From JAKALD01 sp963817785 (GTDB lineage Bacteria; Pseudomonadota; Gammaproteobacteria; Burkholderiales; SG8-39): a DNA stretch of 64,000 nt. Positions 8,842 through 18,010 of the stretch are shown one piece after another (the stretch's first letter is position 1; each line of letters opens with the position of its first letter). The notes beneath the pieces are model-generated. The model was not told the origin of the DNA, ran no database searches, and saw only the letters and a list, made by a program, of their open reading frames with translations. The translations under genes and the position numbers were made by a program. The DNA is taken from positions 434,001 through 498,000 of the forward strand of contig CAWFPL010000008.1 of NCBI GenBank assembly GCA_963817785.1. Direction: 5' to 3'.

Positions 8842-8855
8842 TTGACTTCGATCAA
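8842..8855. promoter_or_regulatory. FNR/ANR/DNR-type box upstream of the 59-aa/SagB unit
   Basis: TTGACTTCGATCAA, a perfect TTGAY-N4-RTCAA operator 71 bp upstream of the start codon at 8771 and just downstream of the amzA stop. Confidence 0.75.
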
Positions 8856-8869
8856 GCCCTCGCGGCGGC

Positions 8870-9412
8870 TCAAGCGCCGAGCCTTCCGCGGCAGGCGGCG
8901 CACAGCTCGCTGCCTTTCGCGTCGGTGTCGGCGAGCGAGTTGCTGAAGTGCATCACGCAGCGCGCGTCGGCACAATGCGCCAGTCCGGCGGTATGGCCCA
9001 GCTCGTGGATCGCCTCCTTGAGCGCACGCGCGCGGGCCGTGTCCGCATCCGCGCCGATACGCAGCCGAAACAGCGACATGAGCGCAGCGCGCCCCGGACT
9101 GTCGGCGATGCCGAAGACGAAGTTCATCCCGCGCGCGTAGAGGTCGCGCTCGGTGACGCCGAGCAGGCGCGGGGCGCGCAACTCGCGCATCAGTGCCAGC
9201 ACACGCTCGGCGCGGTATTGCCCGCGCGAACGGTCGTAGGTGCTGGCAGGCAGCTCCACCGGTTCCGCGACGCCGATCGTGATACCCTCGGCCGCCAGAT
9301 CCTGCGCCAGCTGCCCGAGCTCTTGCGAGGGTGCGACATCGAGCGGCACGAGCAGCACCGGGTCGTGAAAGCCGAGCGGCGCTCGCGGTGCCGGGGCAGC
9401 CCCCCTGGTCAT
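8870..9412 (-). CDS. amzA: Archaemetzincin (zinc metalloprotease)
   Basis: 180 aa. The C-terminal 45 residues contain the complete archaemetzincin signature: HELGHTAGLAH (His136, His140 and His146 as Zn ligands, Glu137 catalytic) followed by Cys147, Cys152, the met-turn Met, and Cys171/Cys174, which form the second, structural four-Cys zinc site. The start MTRGAAPAPRAPLGF is the first ATG after the corC-like gene and gives the usual family length of about 180. The gene lies 13 bp downstream of that gene, so both probably share a transcript. Archaemetzincins are common in Archaea and scattered in bacteria; substrates are unknown. Cytoplasmic, since no signal peptide is seen. Confidence 0.92.
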   Translation of the reverse strand: MTRGAAPAPRAPLGFHDPVLLVPLDVAPSQELGQLAQDLAAEGITIGVAEPVELPASTYDRSRGQYRAERVLALMRELRAPRLLGVTERDLYARGMNFVFGIADSPGRAALMSLFRLRIGADADTARARALKEAIHELGHTAGLAHCADARCVMHFSNSLADTDAKGSELCAACRGRLGA

Positions 9413-9425
9413 GGCGCCGCGTGCT

Positions 9426-10742
9426 CTACGGCTGTTGCTCGCGCGGCTCTGCGGCCGCCGCAGGCCGCGGCCCGACCAGCACCCGGTCGATGCGGTTGCC
9501 GTCCATGTCGACCACCTCGAAGCGCAGGTCGTTCCACTCGAAATGCTCGCCCGTCCCCGGCACGCGGCCGAACTGGTGCAACACGAAGCCCGCGAGCGTC
9601 TCGTAGCCCGCCTGCGCCTCTTCCGGAACCCTTTCGAGGCCGAGGGCCTCCTTGAACTCATCGAGCGTGAGCATGCCGTCGAGCAGCCAGGAGCCGTCCT
9701 CGCGCCGCACGATCTTCTCTTCGATCGTCTCGCCCCGCGCGGGCAGCGCGCCGACGATGGCCTCGAGGATGCCGGTCAGCGTCACGAGTCCCCGGACCTC
9801 GCCGTATTCGTCCACCACCAGCGCCATGTGCTCGGCGGTGGTGCGGAACATCTCGAGCACGGTCAATGGCGAGGCGCTCTCCGGCACGTACGGCGCCGGG
9901 TGTACTGCGGCTTCGATGTCCAGCGGCTGGCCGGACAGGATCCGCGTCAGCAAGTCCTTGGATTGCACCAGCCCGAGCACATTCTCGAAGCTGCCGCGCA
10001 CCACCGGAAAGCGCCCGTGCGGGCTGGCGGCGATCTTGCGCCGGTTGACCTCGGGCGGATCCCCCAAGTCGAGGCACACGACGTCGTTGCGCGGCGTCAT
10101 CAGCATCGCGATGCTGCGATCGGCGAAGCGGATGACGTTGGTGAGGAGGTCCTGCTCGGCCTTGAGCAGCACGCCCGCGCGCGTGCCTTCCTCGATCATC
10201 GAGCGGATCTCCGCCTCGGTGATCGTCGGCCCGGCGGGCGCCCGCGCGCCGACGAGCTTGAGGGAAAAATCGACCGACGCGCTGAGCAGCCGCACGCCCG
10301 GATGGGCCAGCCGCGACAGCAGCCGCATCGGGCGCGCGACCAGGCAGGCGACCTTCTCCGGCTGATAGAGCGCGAGGCGCTTCGGGACCAGCTCGCCGAC
10401 CACCAGCGACACGTAAGTAATCGCGACGACGACCACACCGAGCGCCAGCGCGTCGCTGTAGGGCTCGAGCCCCGGCACGCGCATCAGCACGGCCGCGAGG
10501 TCCGCCGCGAGCACGCGCTCGCCGACCGCGCCGAGCAGCACCCCGACCAGGGTGATCCCGATCTGCGTCGTCGACAGAACCACATTGGGCGCGTTGTGCA
10601 GCTCGAGCGCGACGGCCGCGCGCCGGTCACCCGCCCGCGCGCGTTCGCGCAGCCGGGCGCGCCGCGAGGCGACGATGCTCATCTCCGACATGGCGAACGC
10701 ACCGTTCAAGAAAATGAGGAGCGCAATCGACAGTAGCGCCAT
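9426..10742 (-). CDS. HlyC/CorC-family (CNNM-CBS) membrane protein
   Basis: 438 aa from the ATG at 10742 (GAGG upstream); an in-frame start 51 bp further upstream lacks support. The N-terminal DUF21/CNNM transmembrane domain covers about residues 1-190 with three to four helices (LSIALLIFLNGAFAMSEMSI; LGVVVVAITYVSLVVGELVPK). Two CBS motifs follow at about 205-330 and a CorC_HlyC C-terminal domain at about 345-425 (WLLDGMLTLDEF). The family is linked to Mg2+/Co2+ export or membrane integrity; the historical hemolysin label is not a functional claim. Divergent from pcm across an FNR-type box; amzA follows. Confidence 0.9.
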   Translation of the reverse strand: MALLSIALLIFLNGAFAMSEMSIVASRRARLRERARAGDRRAAVALELHNAPNVVLSTTQIGITLVGVLLGAVGERVLAADLAAVLMRVPGLEPYSDALALGVVVVAITYVSLVVGELVPKRLALYQPEKVACLVARPMRLLSRLAHPGVRLLSASVDFSLKLVGARAPAGPTITEAEIRSMIEEGTRAGVLLKAEQDLLTNVIRFADRSIAMLMTPRNDVVCLDLGDPPEVNRRKIAASPHGRFPVVRGSFENVLGLVQSKDLLTRILSGQPLDIEAAVHPAPYVPESASPLTVLEMFRTTAEHMALVVDEYGEVRGLVTLTGILEAIVGALPARGETIEEKIVRREDGSWLLDGMLTLDEFKEALGLERVPEEAQAGYETLAGFVLHQFGRVPGTGEHFEWNDLRFEVVDMDGNRIDRVLVGPRPAAAAEPREQQP

Positions 10743-10801
10743 GGCAGCCTCGCAGTCCGGATCTGGGCACGGCCGATTGTACAGACGGGACACGCCGGTG
10801 C

Positions 10802-10815
10802 TTGACCGGGATCAA
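10802..10815. promoter_or_regulatory. FNR/ANR/DNR-type box between corC-like gene and pcm
   Basis: TTGACCGGGATCAA, perfect TTGAY-N4-RTCAA. It lies 60 bp upstream of both the minus-strand corC-amzA unit (start 10742) and the plus-strand pcm (start 10869), so it could act on either or both. Confidence 0.75.
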
Positions 10816-10868
10816 GATCGCTCGGCAAACCCCGCGCAGACTGCGCGAGAAGCGAGCGAGGACCGCGC

Positions 10869-11591
10869 ATGCCCGGATGGATCGTCCCCCCGCCCAAGGC
10901 GCCGGTGAAAACCGCGGCGCAGCACGCGCTCGAACGCCGGCGCAAAGTGCGCTGGCTCGAGGCGCAAGGGCTGCTCGGGTCCGCGCGCATCAGGGCGGCG
11001 CTGCTCAAGGTGCAGCGCGAGGACTTCGTCCCGAGCGAGTATCGCGACTACGCCTACGAGGAAGTCCCGTTGCCCCTGCCCGGAGCGATGGCCACCATAT
11101 CCTGCCCGCACAGCTACCCGCTGTTCTACGAGCCGCTCGGGCTGGACCGCGGCCAGCGATTGCTGGAGGTCGGCACGGGATCAGGCTACGGAGCTGCCGT
11201 CGCGCGCGAGGTCGTCGGCGACGCGGGCCTGGTGGTGTCGGTCGAGATCGATCCCCTGACGCACGAATTCGCCAAGCGCAATCTCGAGCGCGCCGGCTAC
11301 CGCGACGTCATCCTGGTGCTCGGCGATGGCGGCCTCGGGTACCCGGCGGCGGCGCCCTATGACCGCATCTGCGTCACCGCGGCTTGCGCCGACATCCCGG
11401 CGCCGCTCATAGCGCAGCTCGCGCCCGGCGGGCGCGCGATCGCTCCGCTGCTGCAGGACGCACGGCAGAACCTGACACTGGTCACGAAACACCCCGACGG
11501 ACTGCGGCGCGAAACGCTGTGCGAAGTGCTGTACGTGGCGCTGCGCGGCGCGTACGGGAACGAAACGGCGCCCGCCAGGGCGACGCTCTGA
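10869..11591 (+). CDS. pcm: Protein-L-isoaspartate O-methyltransferase
   Basis: 240 aa. It repairs isoaspartyl residues in damaged proteins using SAM. Visible hallmarks are REDFVP near residue 50, ISCPHSYPLFYEPL, the SAM-binding motif LLEVGTGSGYGAAVAREVVG, VVSVEID, GDGGLGYPAAAPYDRICVTAA and the closing LAPGGRAIAPL. The ATG at 10869 gives slightly more than the usual 210-220 aa. The gene fits the protein-quality theme of the neighbouring chaperones and protease. A perfect FNR-type box precedes it. Confidence 0.9.
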   Translation: MPGWIVPPPKAPVKTAAQHALERRRKVRWLEAQGLLGSARIRAALLKVQREDFVPSEYRDYAYEEVPLPLPGAMATISCPHSYPLFYEPLGLDRGQRLLEVGTGSGYGAAVAREVVGDAGLVVSVEIDPLTHEFAKRNLERAGYRDVILVLGDGGLGYPAAAPYDRICVTAACADIPAPLIAQLAPGGRAIAPLLQDARQNLTLVTKHPDGLRRETLCEVLYVALRGAYGNETAPARATL

Positions 11592-11622
11592 GCCGGGCGC
11601 TCCCGCTGGCTTCGCGTGCCGC

Positions 11623-11958
11623 TCAGGGCGCCGGCAGCATCAGCGGATCGCGCAGCAACATGAAGTGGCGCACCCCTTCCGCGTCCAGCACCTCGATGCC
11701 GAGCAGCCAGTCTTCCTCGTGCTCCACGTAGACCTGCTTCGGGTGCCGGATCAGGTGCCGCGCGCCCTCGGCGATCACGCTCAGCAGGTCACTCTCCGGC
11801 TCGTACGACAGCCCGAGCAGCGGGATCCATTCGGCCCGCGCCTCGCCTCCCAGACCGAGCCCGGTCACCTCGATCTCGACCCGGCTCGCGTCGAGTGCGC
11901 CCGACACGCGCTCGAAGTAAGTCCGCCATTGCGCTTTGGCGAGCTGTCTCAAGGGCAT
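11623..11958 (-). CDS. DUF5335-family protein
   Basis: 111 aa, start behind AGG-TCTGGC. The pattern (W-x-x-YFERVSGAL, VEIEVTGLGLGGEARAEWIPLLGLSY, LLSVIAEGARHLIRHPKQVYVEHEEDWLLGIEVLDAEG) matches the DUF5335 family, a small predicted beta-rich protein of unknown function often seen near stress genes. No signal or membrane segment. The perfect FNR-type box at 12064 lies about 106 bp upstream of the start. Confidence 0.75.
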   Translation of the reverse strand: MPLRQLAKAQWRTYFERVSGALDASRVEIEVTGLGLGGEARAEWIPLLGLSYEPESDLLSVIAEGARHLIRHPKQVYVEHEEDWLLGIEVLDAEGVRHFMLLRDPLMLPAP

Positions 11959-12063
11959 GCCAGACCTCTGCGCGCGCTCCGCCGACGCCTTCCGAACGAC
12001 CTGCGCTGGCGCAGCCACGGGCCGCATCGTGCAGATCGGAACGACGAAGCTCCTGGCCGCGGA

Positions 12064-12077
12064 TTGATCCTGGTCAA
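12064..12077. promoter_or_regulatory. FNR/ANR/DNR-type box upstream of DUF5335 gene
   Basis: TTGATCCTGGTCAA, perfect TTGAY-N4-RTCAA. It lies between the minus-strand DUF5335 gene and the plus-strand HNH-like gene at 12194, about equally distant from both. Confidence 0.72.
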
Positions 12078-12193
12078 ACCCGGAGCCGCGCTTTCGTAGG
12101 AGTATTTTTTCAAGCGGATGCTCCAGCGGGCCGCGTATCTGCGTGCCTTGGGCGCGCGCGATCGGTGATCGGGGCCACTGCGGAGGGCATGCC

Positions 12194-12514
12194 GTGAACT
12201 GGAGCAAGGAAATCGTGGACGCGGTCTGGGCACACGCCAGGGTGCTTCCCGAGGCCGACGCCGCCACCTGGCGGCAAGACGCCTGCGGCGCCTGGGTGCG
12301 GCGCGAGCAGTTCGGTCAAGAGCATGCGGAATTCGGCTGGAAGATCGAGAAGATCGCCAGCGGCGACCCGGCGACGCCGGAGAACCTGCGGCCTTTCCAC
12401 TGGCGCAATCACTACGACGTCGCGAACGGCAGGCCCCACTGCCGCGTGACCGCGGATCGGGCGGGCGCCCCGGCGATGGAGTACGTCCGTCCGCCGCGCA
12501 ATCGAGAGCTGTAG
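12194..12514 (+). CDS. Small protein with degenerate HNH-nuclease-like pattern
   Basis: 106 aa from a GTG start with GGAGGGC 5 nt upstream; a longer GTG start at 12143 is possible. The residue order (DACGAWVRREQFG, then GWKIEKI, then ENLRPFHWRNH) follows the layout of short HNH proteins, where D-x-CG precedes GWEIDHI and NLQPLHWRNN. Here the expected Asp-His pair is Glu-Lys, so the metal-binding His is lost and nuclease activity is unlikely if the alignment is right. Function otherwise unknown. Closely followed by the convergent GYD gene. Confidence 0.6.
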   Translation: MNWSKEIVDAVWAHARVLPEADAATWRQDACGAWVRREQFGQEHAEFGWKIEKIASGDPATPENLRPFHWRNHYDVANGRPHCRVTADRAGAPAMEYVRPPRNREL

Positions 12515-12545
12515 ACGGCACGTCGCCCCAGCGCCGCGCCTCCGC

Positions 12546-12851
12546 TTAGCCGGGCGGAAGCTTCTGGACGATCTTCTTGAACTCGTCCCACTCGACCGCC
12601 GGCCAGATCTCGGAATGCGCGCGTCCGTAGCTGCGCACGATCACCGAGACGCGCATCGCAGTCTCCAGGTCGGGCGCGCTGAACACGTCCACGTAGTCGT
12701 ACGGCCCCATCACGGCGTAGTTCGCGAGCCACTTCACCTCGGGACAAACGCTGCGCACGTGGTCCGCCACGTGCCTCTCGAGCGTCTCGAAGGATTTCGG
12801 CTGGCTCAGCATCTGGGGCGACAGGCGCGTGACCATCACGAAGGTCGGCAT
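12546..12851 (-). CDS. GYD-domain protein
   Basis: 101 aa, start at 12851 behind AAAGGAG. MPTFVMVTRLSP, the central YAVMGPYDYVDVFSAPDLETAMRV and a C-terminal polar helix match the GYD family (dimeric ferredoxin-like alpha/beta-barrel fold), which has no established activity. No signal peptide. It sits head-to-tail downstream of hsp20 copy B and may be transcribed with it (52-bp gap). Confidence 0.85.
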   Translation of the reverse strand: MPTFVMVTRLSPQMLSQPKSFETLERHVADHVRSVCPEVKWLANYAVMGPYDYVDVFSAPDLETAMRVSVIVRSYGRAHSEIWPAVEWDEFKKIVQKLPPG

Positions 12852-12903
12852 CGCGACTCCTTTAGCGGGGATCGAGCCGGAGGGAGCGGTCCCTCCGGTG
12901 GTC

Positions 12904-13395
12904 TCAGTCGACCTTGATGGTGCGGCGCTTGGCCTGCTCGAGCTTGGGCAGGGTCAGCTCGAGCACGCCGTCCTTGAGCGAGGCCTTGGCCTTGGTCTCG
13001 TCGACCTCCGCGGGCAGCGTCACCATGCGCGAGAACGCCCCGCGCGAGATCTCGCAGCGGTAGTAGTCGCCCTTTTCTTCCTTTTCCTCGTGCTGGGTCT
13101 CGCCCTTGATGGTGAGCAGGTTGCCCGAGACCGAGACCTCGAGGTCCTCCTTCTTGATCGCCGGCACCTCGGCACGCACCACCACTTCCTCGTCGCGGTC
13201 GATCACGTCGACCCTGGGCGCGCTGATCTCGAGCTCGGGAAACGCCGGCCACTCGCGCCGGAACGGACGCAGCCAGCCGCGCCCCATGAATTCGTCGAAC
13301 ATGCGCTCCATGCTGTCCAGCGGGCTGACCATCCTCGCCGGGGCCTTCTGGATCTCGCCCTTTTTCACGCTCACTTCCTTCTTCTCTTCAGCCAT
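12904..13395 (-). CDS. hsp20: Small heat shock protein Hsp20, copy B
   Basis: 163 aa, same family features as copy A: alpha-crystallin domain about 55-145 and terminal IKV docking motif. The coding DNA from the stop codon to about codon 42 is essentially identical to copy A, whereas the N-terminal codons and the leader have diverged. That pattern indicates recent gene conversion or duplication. The leader keeps the GAAACGTTTCCAA block and the variant FNR-like box found before copy A. First gene of a probable unit with the GYD gene and divergent from dnaK. Confidence 0.95.
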   Translation of the reverse strand: MAEEKKEVSVKKGEIQKAPARMVSPLDSMERMFDEFMGRGWLRPFRREWPAFPELEISAPRVDVIDRDEEVVVRAEVPAIKKEDLEVSVSGNLLTIKGETQHEEKEEKGDYYRCEISRGAFSRMVTLPAEVDETKAKASLKDGVLELTLPKLEQAKRRTIKVD

Positions 13396-13492
13396 TTGGC
13401 ACCTCCGTGAAACGTTTCCAATGTTGGAACGACCCGCTCGGCACGCGCTCGCGCCGACGCCACTCATCCTGCCAAAACCGGGCGGCGATCCT

Positions 13493-13506
13493 TTGATCTA
13501 GCGCAA
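13493..13506. promoter_or_regulatory. Variant FNR-like box upstream of hsp20 copy B
   Basis: TTGATCTAGCGCAA, identical to the site at 56349 and one base different from that before hsp20 copy A. It reads TTGCG-N4-ATCAA toward hsp20. Together with the perfect box at 13584 it gives two candidate operators in this divergent promoter region. Confidence 0.55.
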
Positions 13507-13583
13507 GCGCGCCGCGCCACCGCAATCACCGAACGAACGGGCGCAAACGCGTACCGGCGAACCGCCTGTTCGTCGTCATGGGT

Positions 13584-13597
13584 TTGATTTTCATCAA
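13584..13597. promoter_or_regulatory. FNR/ANR/DNR-type box upstream of dnaK
   Basis: TTGATTTTCATCAA, perfect TTGAY-N4-RTCAA, 113 bp before the dnaK start and in an unusually AT-rich patch for this GC-rich window. Confidence 0.75.
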
Positions 13598-13710
13598 ATT
13601 GCGCCGGCAGCTCGCGCCTAACCTAAGCGATGGATTGGTGAGGGCTCGTCGGCGGCCGCGCACCGCCTCCTTGCTGCCCGGATGGGGCAGCGTTTCCTGT
13701 CCGGATAACC

Positions 13711-15567
13711 ATGGCCACCATCGGAATCGACCTCGGCACCTCCAACTCCGCCGCCGCGGTGCTGCGCGGCGGCCGGCCGGTGCTCATCCCGAGCGCCGAA
13801 GGCATCAGCCTCGGCGGCAAGGCGTTCCCGAGCTACGTCGCGCTCACGGCCGATGGCCAGATGCTGATCGGCGAGCCGGCGCGCCGCCAGGCCACCGCCA
13901 ATCCGGAAGGCACCGTGACCGCGTTCAAGCGGCTCATGGGCACGCGGCAGAAAGTGCGCCTGCGCGAGCGCGAGTTCACCCCGGAGCAGCTTTCGGCGTT
14001 CCTGCTGCAGAAGATCAAGCGCGACGCCGAGGCGTTCCTCGGCGAACCGGTCAAGGACGCTGTGGTCACGGTGCCGGCCTACTTCGACGACAACCAGCGC
14101 TCGGCGACCAAGGACGCCGGCACGATCGCCGGTCTCAACGTGCTGCGGCTGGTGAATGAGCCGACCGCCGCCTCGCTCGCCTACGGCCTCGACCGGCTGC
14201 AGCAGGAGTTGCGCATCGTCGTCATCGACCTCGGCGGCGGCACGCTCGACGTCACCATCATGGAGTTCGGCAAGGGCGTGTTCGAGGTCAAGGCCACGAG
14301 CGGCGACACGAAGCTCGGCGGCACGGACATGAACAACGCGCTGTTCGATCATCTGGCCGAGGGCTTCCGGCAGCGCACCGGCATCGACGTCAAGGCCGAC
14401 CGCAAGGCGGCGGCGCGCCTGCTCGAAGCCGCCGAGATGGCCAAGATCGAGCTCTCGACCAGCACCACGGCGCACCTCAGCCTGCCCTATATCGGCATGA
14501 CGGGCGGCGAGGCGACGCACCTCGAGATGGAGCTCGGCCGCGCCGAGCTGGAGCGCGTGGTGCGCCCGGTGATCGAGCGCTGCCGGCGGCCGGTCGAGCA
14601 GGCGCTGCACGACGCCGGCATCACGCCGCGCGAGGTGGAGCGCATCGTCTTCGTCGGCGGGCCCACCCGCATGCCGGTCGTGCGCGCCTTCTTCGAGGAG
14701 CTGTTCGGGCGCAAGCCCGAGATGGGCGTCGATCCGATGGAGTGCGTCGCCGCGGGCGCCGCTCTGCAGGCCGGCGTGCTGGCGGGCGAGGTCAAGGACA
14801 TCGTGCTGGTGGACGTCACGCCGCTCACGCTCGGCGTCGAGACGCTGGGCGGCGTCGCCACGCCGCTGATCGCGCGCAACACCCCGATCCCGGTGAAGAA
14901 GGCTGAAATGTTCACCACCGCCGCCGACATGCAGACCAGCGTCACGGTGCACGTGTACCAGGGCGAGCGGCCGATGGCGGCGGACAACACCAGCCTCGGC
15001 GAGTTCAACCTCGACGGCCTCGCGCCCGCACCGCGCGGCGTGCCGAAGATCGAGGTGACCTTCGACATCGACTCGAACGGCATGCTCAACGCCGCGGCGC
15101 GCGACGTCGCGACCGGACGCTCGCAGTCGATCCGCATCAGCGGCTCGACGCGCCTGCCCGAGGACGTGAAAAGGCGCATGGTGCAGGAGGCGGAGCGCTA
15201 CGCCGAAGCGGACCAGAAGCGGCGCGAGGAGGCCGAGACGCTCAACGCCGCCGACAGCCTCACCTACCAGGCCGAGAAGACGCTCGCCGACTTCGGCGAC
15301 AAGCTGACCGAGGAGCTGAAGGGCCGCATCGAGAGCGCGCGCCGCGAAGTCCGCGATGCGATCGGCAAGCGCGACGCGAAGCTCGCGAAGGCAAAGAGCG
15401 AAGCGCTGGAGAAGCTGCTCAAGGAGGCGGGCGTGGTGATCTACGCGCAAACCCCGGGCGCCGGCCCCTACAAGGAAGTGGTCGTCCCGCCGGCGGGCGA
15501 GGCGCGGCCGAGCGGCTCGGGCCCGCGCGGCAAGGTGGTCGACGCCGAGTACAAGGAAACCCGCTAG
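13711..15567 (+). CDS. dnaK: DnaK-type Hsp70 chaperone
   Basis: 618 aa. The ATPase domain shows the phosphate-1 motif IGIDLGTSNSAAAV at the extreme N-terminus, NEPTAASLAYGL, phosphate-2 VVIDLGGGTLDVTI and the adenosine motif IVFVGGPTRMPVV. The substrate-binding domain begins near residue 370 (DVTPLTLGVETLGG), and a helical lid runs from about 490. The C-terminus ends VVDAEYKE, as in DnaK. No grpE or hrcA is adjacent and FNR-like boxes precede the gene. It is therefore probably an accessory, condition-specific Hsp70 rather than the housekeeping copy (inference). dnaJ follows after 43 bp. Confidence 0.95.
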   Translation: MATIGIDLGTSNSAAAVLRGGRPVLIPSAEGISLGGKAFPSYVALTADGQMLIGEPARRQATANPEGTVTAFKRLMGTRQKVRLREREFTPEQLSAFLLQKIKRDAEAFLGEPVKDAVVTVPAYFDDNQRSATKDAGTIAGLNVLRLVNEPTAASLAYGLDRLQQELRIVVIDLGGGTLDVTIMEFGKGVFEVKATSGDTKLGGTDMNNALFDHLAEGFRQRTGIDVKADRKAAARLLEAAEMAKIELSTSTTAHLSLPYIGMTGGEATHLEMELGRAELERVVRPVIERCRRPVEQALHDAGITPREVERIVFVGGPTRMPVVRAFFEELFGRKPEMGVDPMECVAAGAALQAGVLAGEVKDIVLVDVTPLTLGVETLGGVATPLIARNTPIPVKKAEMFTTAADMQTSVTVHVYQGERPMAADNTSLGEFNLDGLAPAPRGVPKIEVTFDIDSNGMLNAAARDVATGRSQSIRISGSTRLPEDVKRRMVQEAERYAEADQKRREEAETLNAADSLTYQAEKTLADFGDKLTEELKGRIESARREVRDAIGKRDAKLAKAKSEALEKLLKEAGVVIYAQTPGAGPYKEVVVPPAGEARPSGSGPRGKVVDAEYKETR

Positions 15568-15610
15568 GGCGCGCGCCGGCTGCGCCCGCGATTCCCCAGG
15601 CAGGCCGGTC

Positions 15611-16696
<1,086 letters not shown>

Positions 16697-16702
<6 letters not shown>

Positions 16703-16999
16703 GCGCGCTGCCGGCGCGGCTGCGCCCGCGCCGCAGCTCGCGCACGCGCCGAGGTGCTGCAGCCAGGCCGCGCGCAGCTTTGCGCGCACCGCGGGATCGC
16801 GCAGGCTCGCTCCCAGCTCCGCCGGGTCCACGGCAAACGTGCTCACCTGCCAGCCGCCGTCGGTTGCGCACTCGACGCGCAGCGTCCAGCGGCCGTCCTT
16901 TTGCTCGACGGTGTAGGCGAACGCCCGCACGCACAACTCGCCGAGGAGGCCCTCGGCGGCAGCGTGCGCGTTGCGGATGTCCTGCGCCAGCGGTGGCAA
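16697..16999 (-). CDS. Hypothetical protein with a C-terminal CASCG motif
   Basis: 100 aa from a TTG start; no better start is visible. The middle (YTVEQKDGRWTLRVECATDGGWQVSTFAVDPAELGASLRDPAVRAKLRAAWLQHLGAC) suggests a small alpha/beta protein. The tail has CASCG, possibly half of a metal site. The last 6 bp overlap the dnaJ end tail to tail. The FNR-type box at 17054 lies 55 bp upstream. I do not recognise the family. Confidence 0.55.
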
Positions 17000-17053
17000 G
17001 CGGTCTGTCCTCTTCTAGCCTAGTGAGTTGTAACGCATACAGCGGTACGGCGT

Positions 17054-17067
17054 TTGACCCTCGTCAA
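17054..17067. promoter_or_regulatory. FNR/ANR/DNR-type box between hypothetical gene and znuA-like gene
   Basis: TTGACCCTCGTCAA, perfect TTGAY-N4-RTCAA, in the divergent promoter region; 60 bp upstream of the plus-strand znuA-like start at 17128 and 55 bp upstream of the minus-strand gene. Confidence 0.75.
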
Positions 17068-17127
17068 AGCGGCACGCCGGAAAAACCCTACCCTGCGCGG
17101 ATGCCCCCTGATCAAGCGAGGACCGGG

Positions 17128-18003
17128 ATGGCGCGAAAGTTGTGCCTCTTGATGACGCTCGCGCTCGGGCTGGGCTTGGCCTTGCGCGGCGTTGATGCCG
17201 GCGCCCAGGCTCCTCTGCCGGTCGCAGCCAGCATTCTTCCGCTCGCGGACTTCGCACGGCAGGTCGGCGGCGAGCGCGTCGCGGTCGAGACGCTGGTGCC
17301 GCCCGGCGCCAGCCCGCACACCTACGAGCCCACGCCTGCGCAGCTCAGGCTGCTCAGCCGCGCGCGCGTGCTGGTGCTCAACGGCGTGGGGCTCGAGTTC
17401 TGGGCGGACAAGCTGATCTCCGCGGCCCGCAACCCGCGCCTGATCGTGGTCAGGACCGCGGCCGGACTGCCGATCCTCGCCAGCGACCCGGACGAGCCCG
17501 GCGGCAATCCGCACGTGTGGCTCAGCCCGCTCGGCGCGATCCACCAGGTCGAGGCGATCCGCGACGCGCTGATCCGCGCCGATCCCGCGGGGGCGGATGG
17601 CTATCGCGCCAACGCCGAACGCTACGTCGGCCGGCTGCGCGCGCTGGACCAGGAGATCCGCGCCACGGTGGCGACCTTCCGCACGCGCAAGTTCATCGTC
17701 TATCACCCCGCCTGGGCCTACTTCGCGCGCGACTACGGCCTGGAGCAGGCCGCGGTGATCGAGCGCTCGCCCGGCCAGGAGCCCTCGCCGGCGGAGGTCG
17801 CCGCGATCATCCGCACGGCCAGGGCGATCGGCGCCAAGGCGATTTTTGCCGAGCCGCAGTTCTCGACCAAGGCCGCGCGAGTGATCGCCGAGGAAAGCGG
17901 CGCCCAGGTGCTGCTGCTCGATCCGCTCGGACGGCCGCCGACCTACCGCTATCTCGATACCATGCGCTACGACCTCGCCCAGATGCGCAAGGCTCTGCAG
18001 TAG
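17128..18003 (+). CDS. znuA: Metal ABC transporter substrate-binding protein (ZnuA/TroA type)
   Basis: 291 aa from ATG 17128 (AGGACCGGG upstream; an ATG 27 bp earlier lacks a ribosome site). It has an N-terminal signal peptide (LCLLMTLALGLGLALRG, cleavage near AGAQA). The cluster A-I fold has metal ligands in PHTYEP, NPHVWLSP and YHPAWAYF, with a fourth acidic ligand near FAEPQF. There is no His-rich loop of the classical ZnuA type, so Zn2+ versus Mn2+ or Fe2+ cannot be decided. First gene of a three-gene importer operon under an FNR-type box. Confidence 0.9.
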   Translation: MARKLCLLMTLALGLGLALRGVDAGAQAPLPVAASILPLADFARQVGGERVAVETLVPPGASPHTYEPTPAQLRLLSRARVLVLNGVGLEFWADKLISAARNPRLIVVRTAAGLPILASDPDEPGGNPHVWLSPLGAIHQVEAIRDALIRADPAGADGYRANAERYVGRLRALDQEIRATVATFRTRKFIVYHPAWAYFARDYGLEQAAVIERSPGQEPSPAEVAAIIRTARAIGAKAIFAEPQFSTKAARVIAEESGAQVLLLDPLGRPPTYRYLDTMRYDLAQMRKALQ

Positions 18004-18010
18004 CTCGGGC

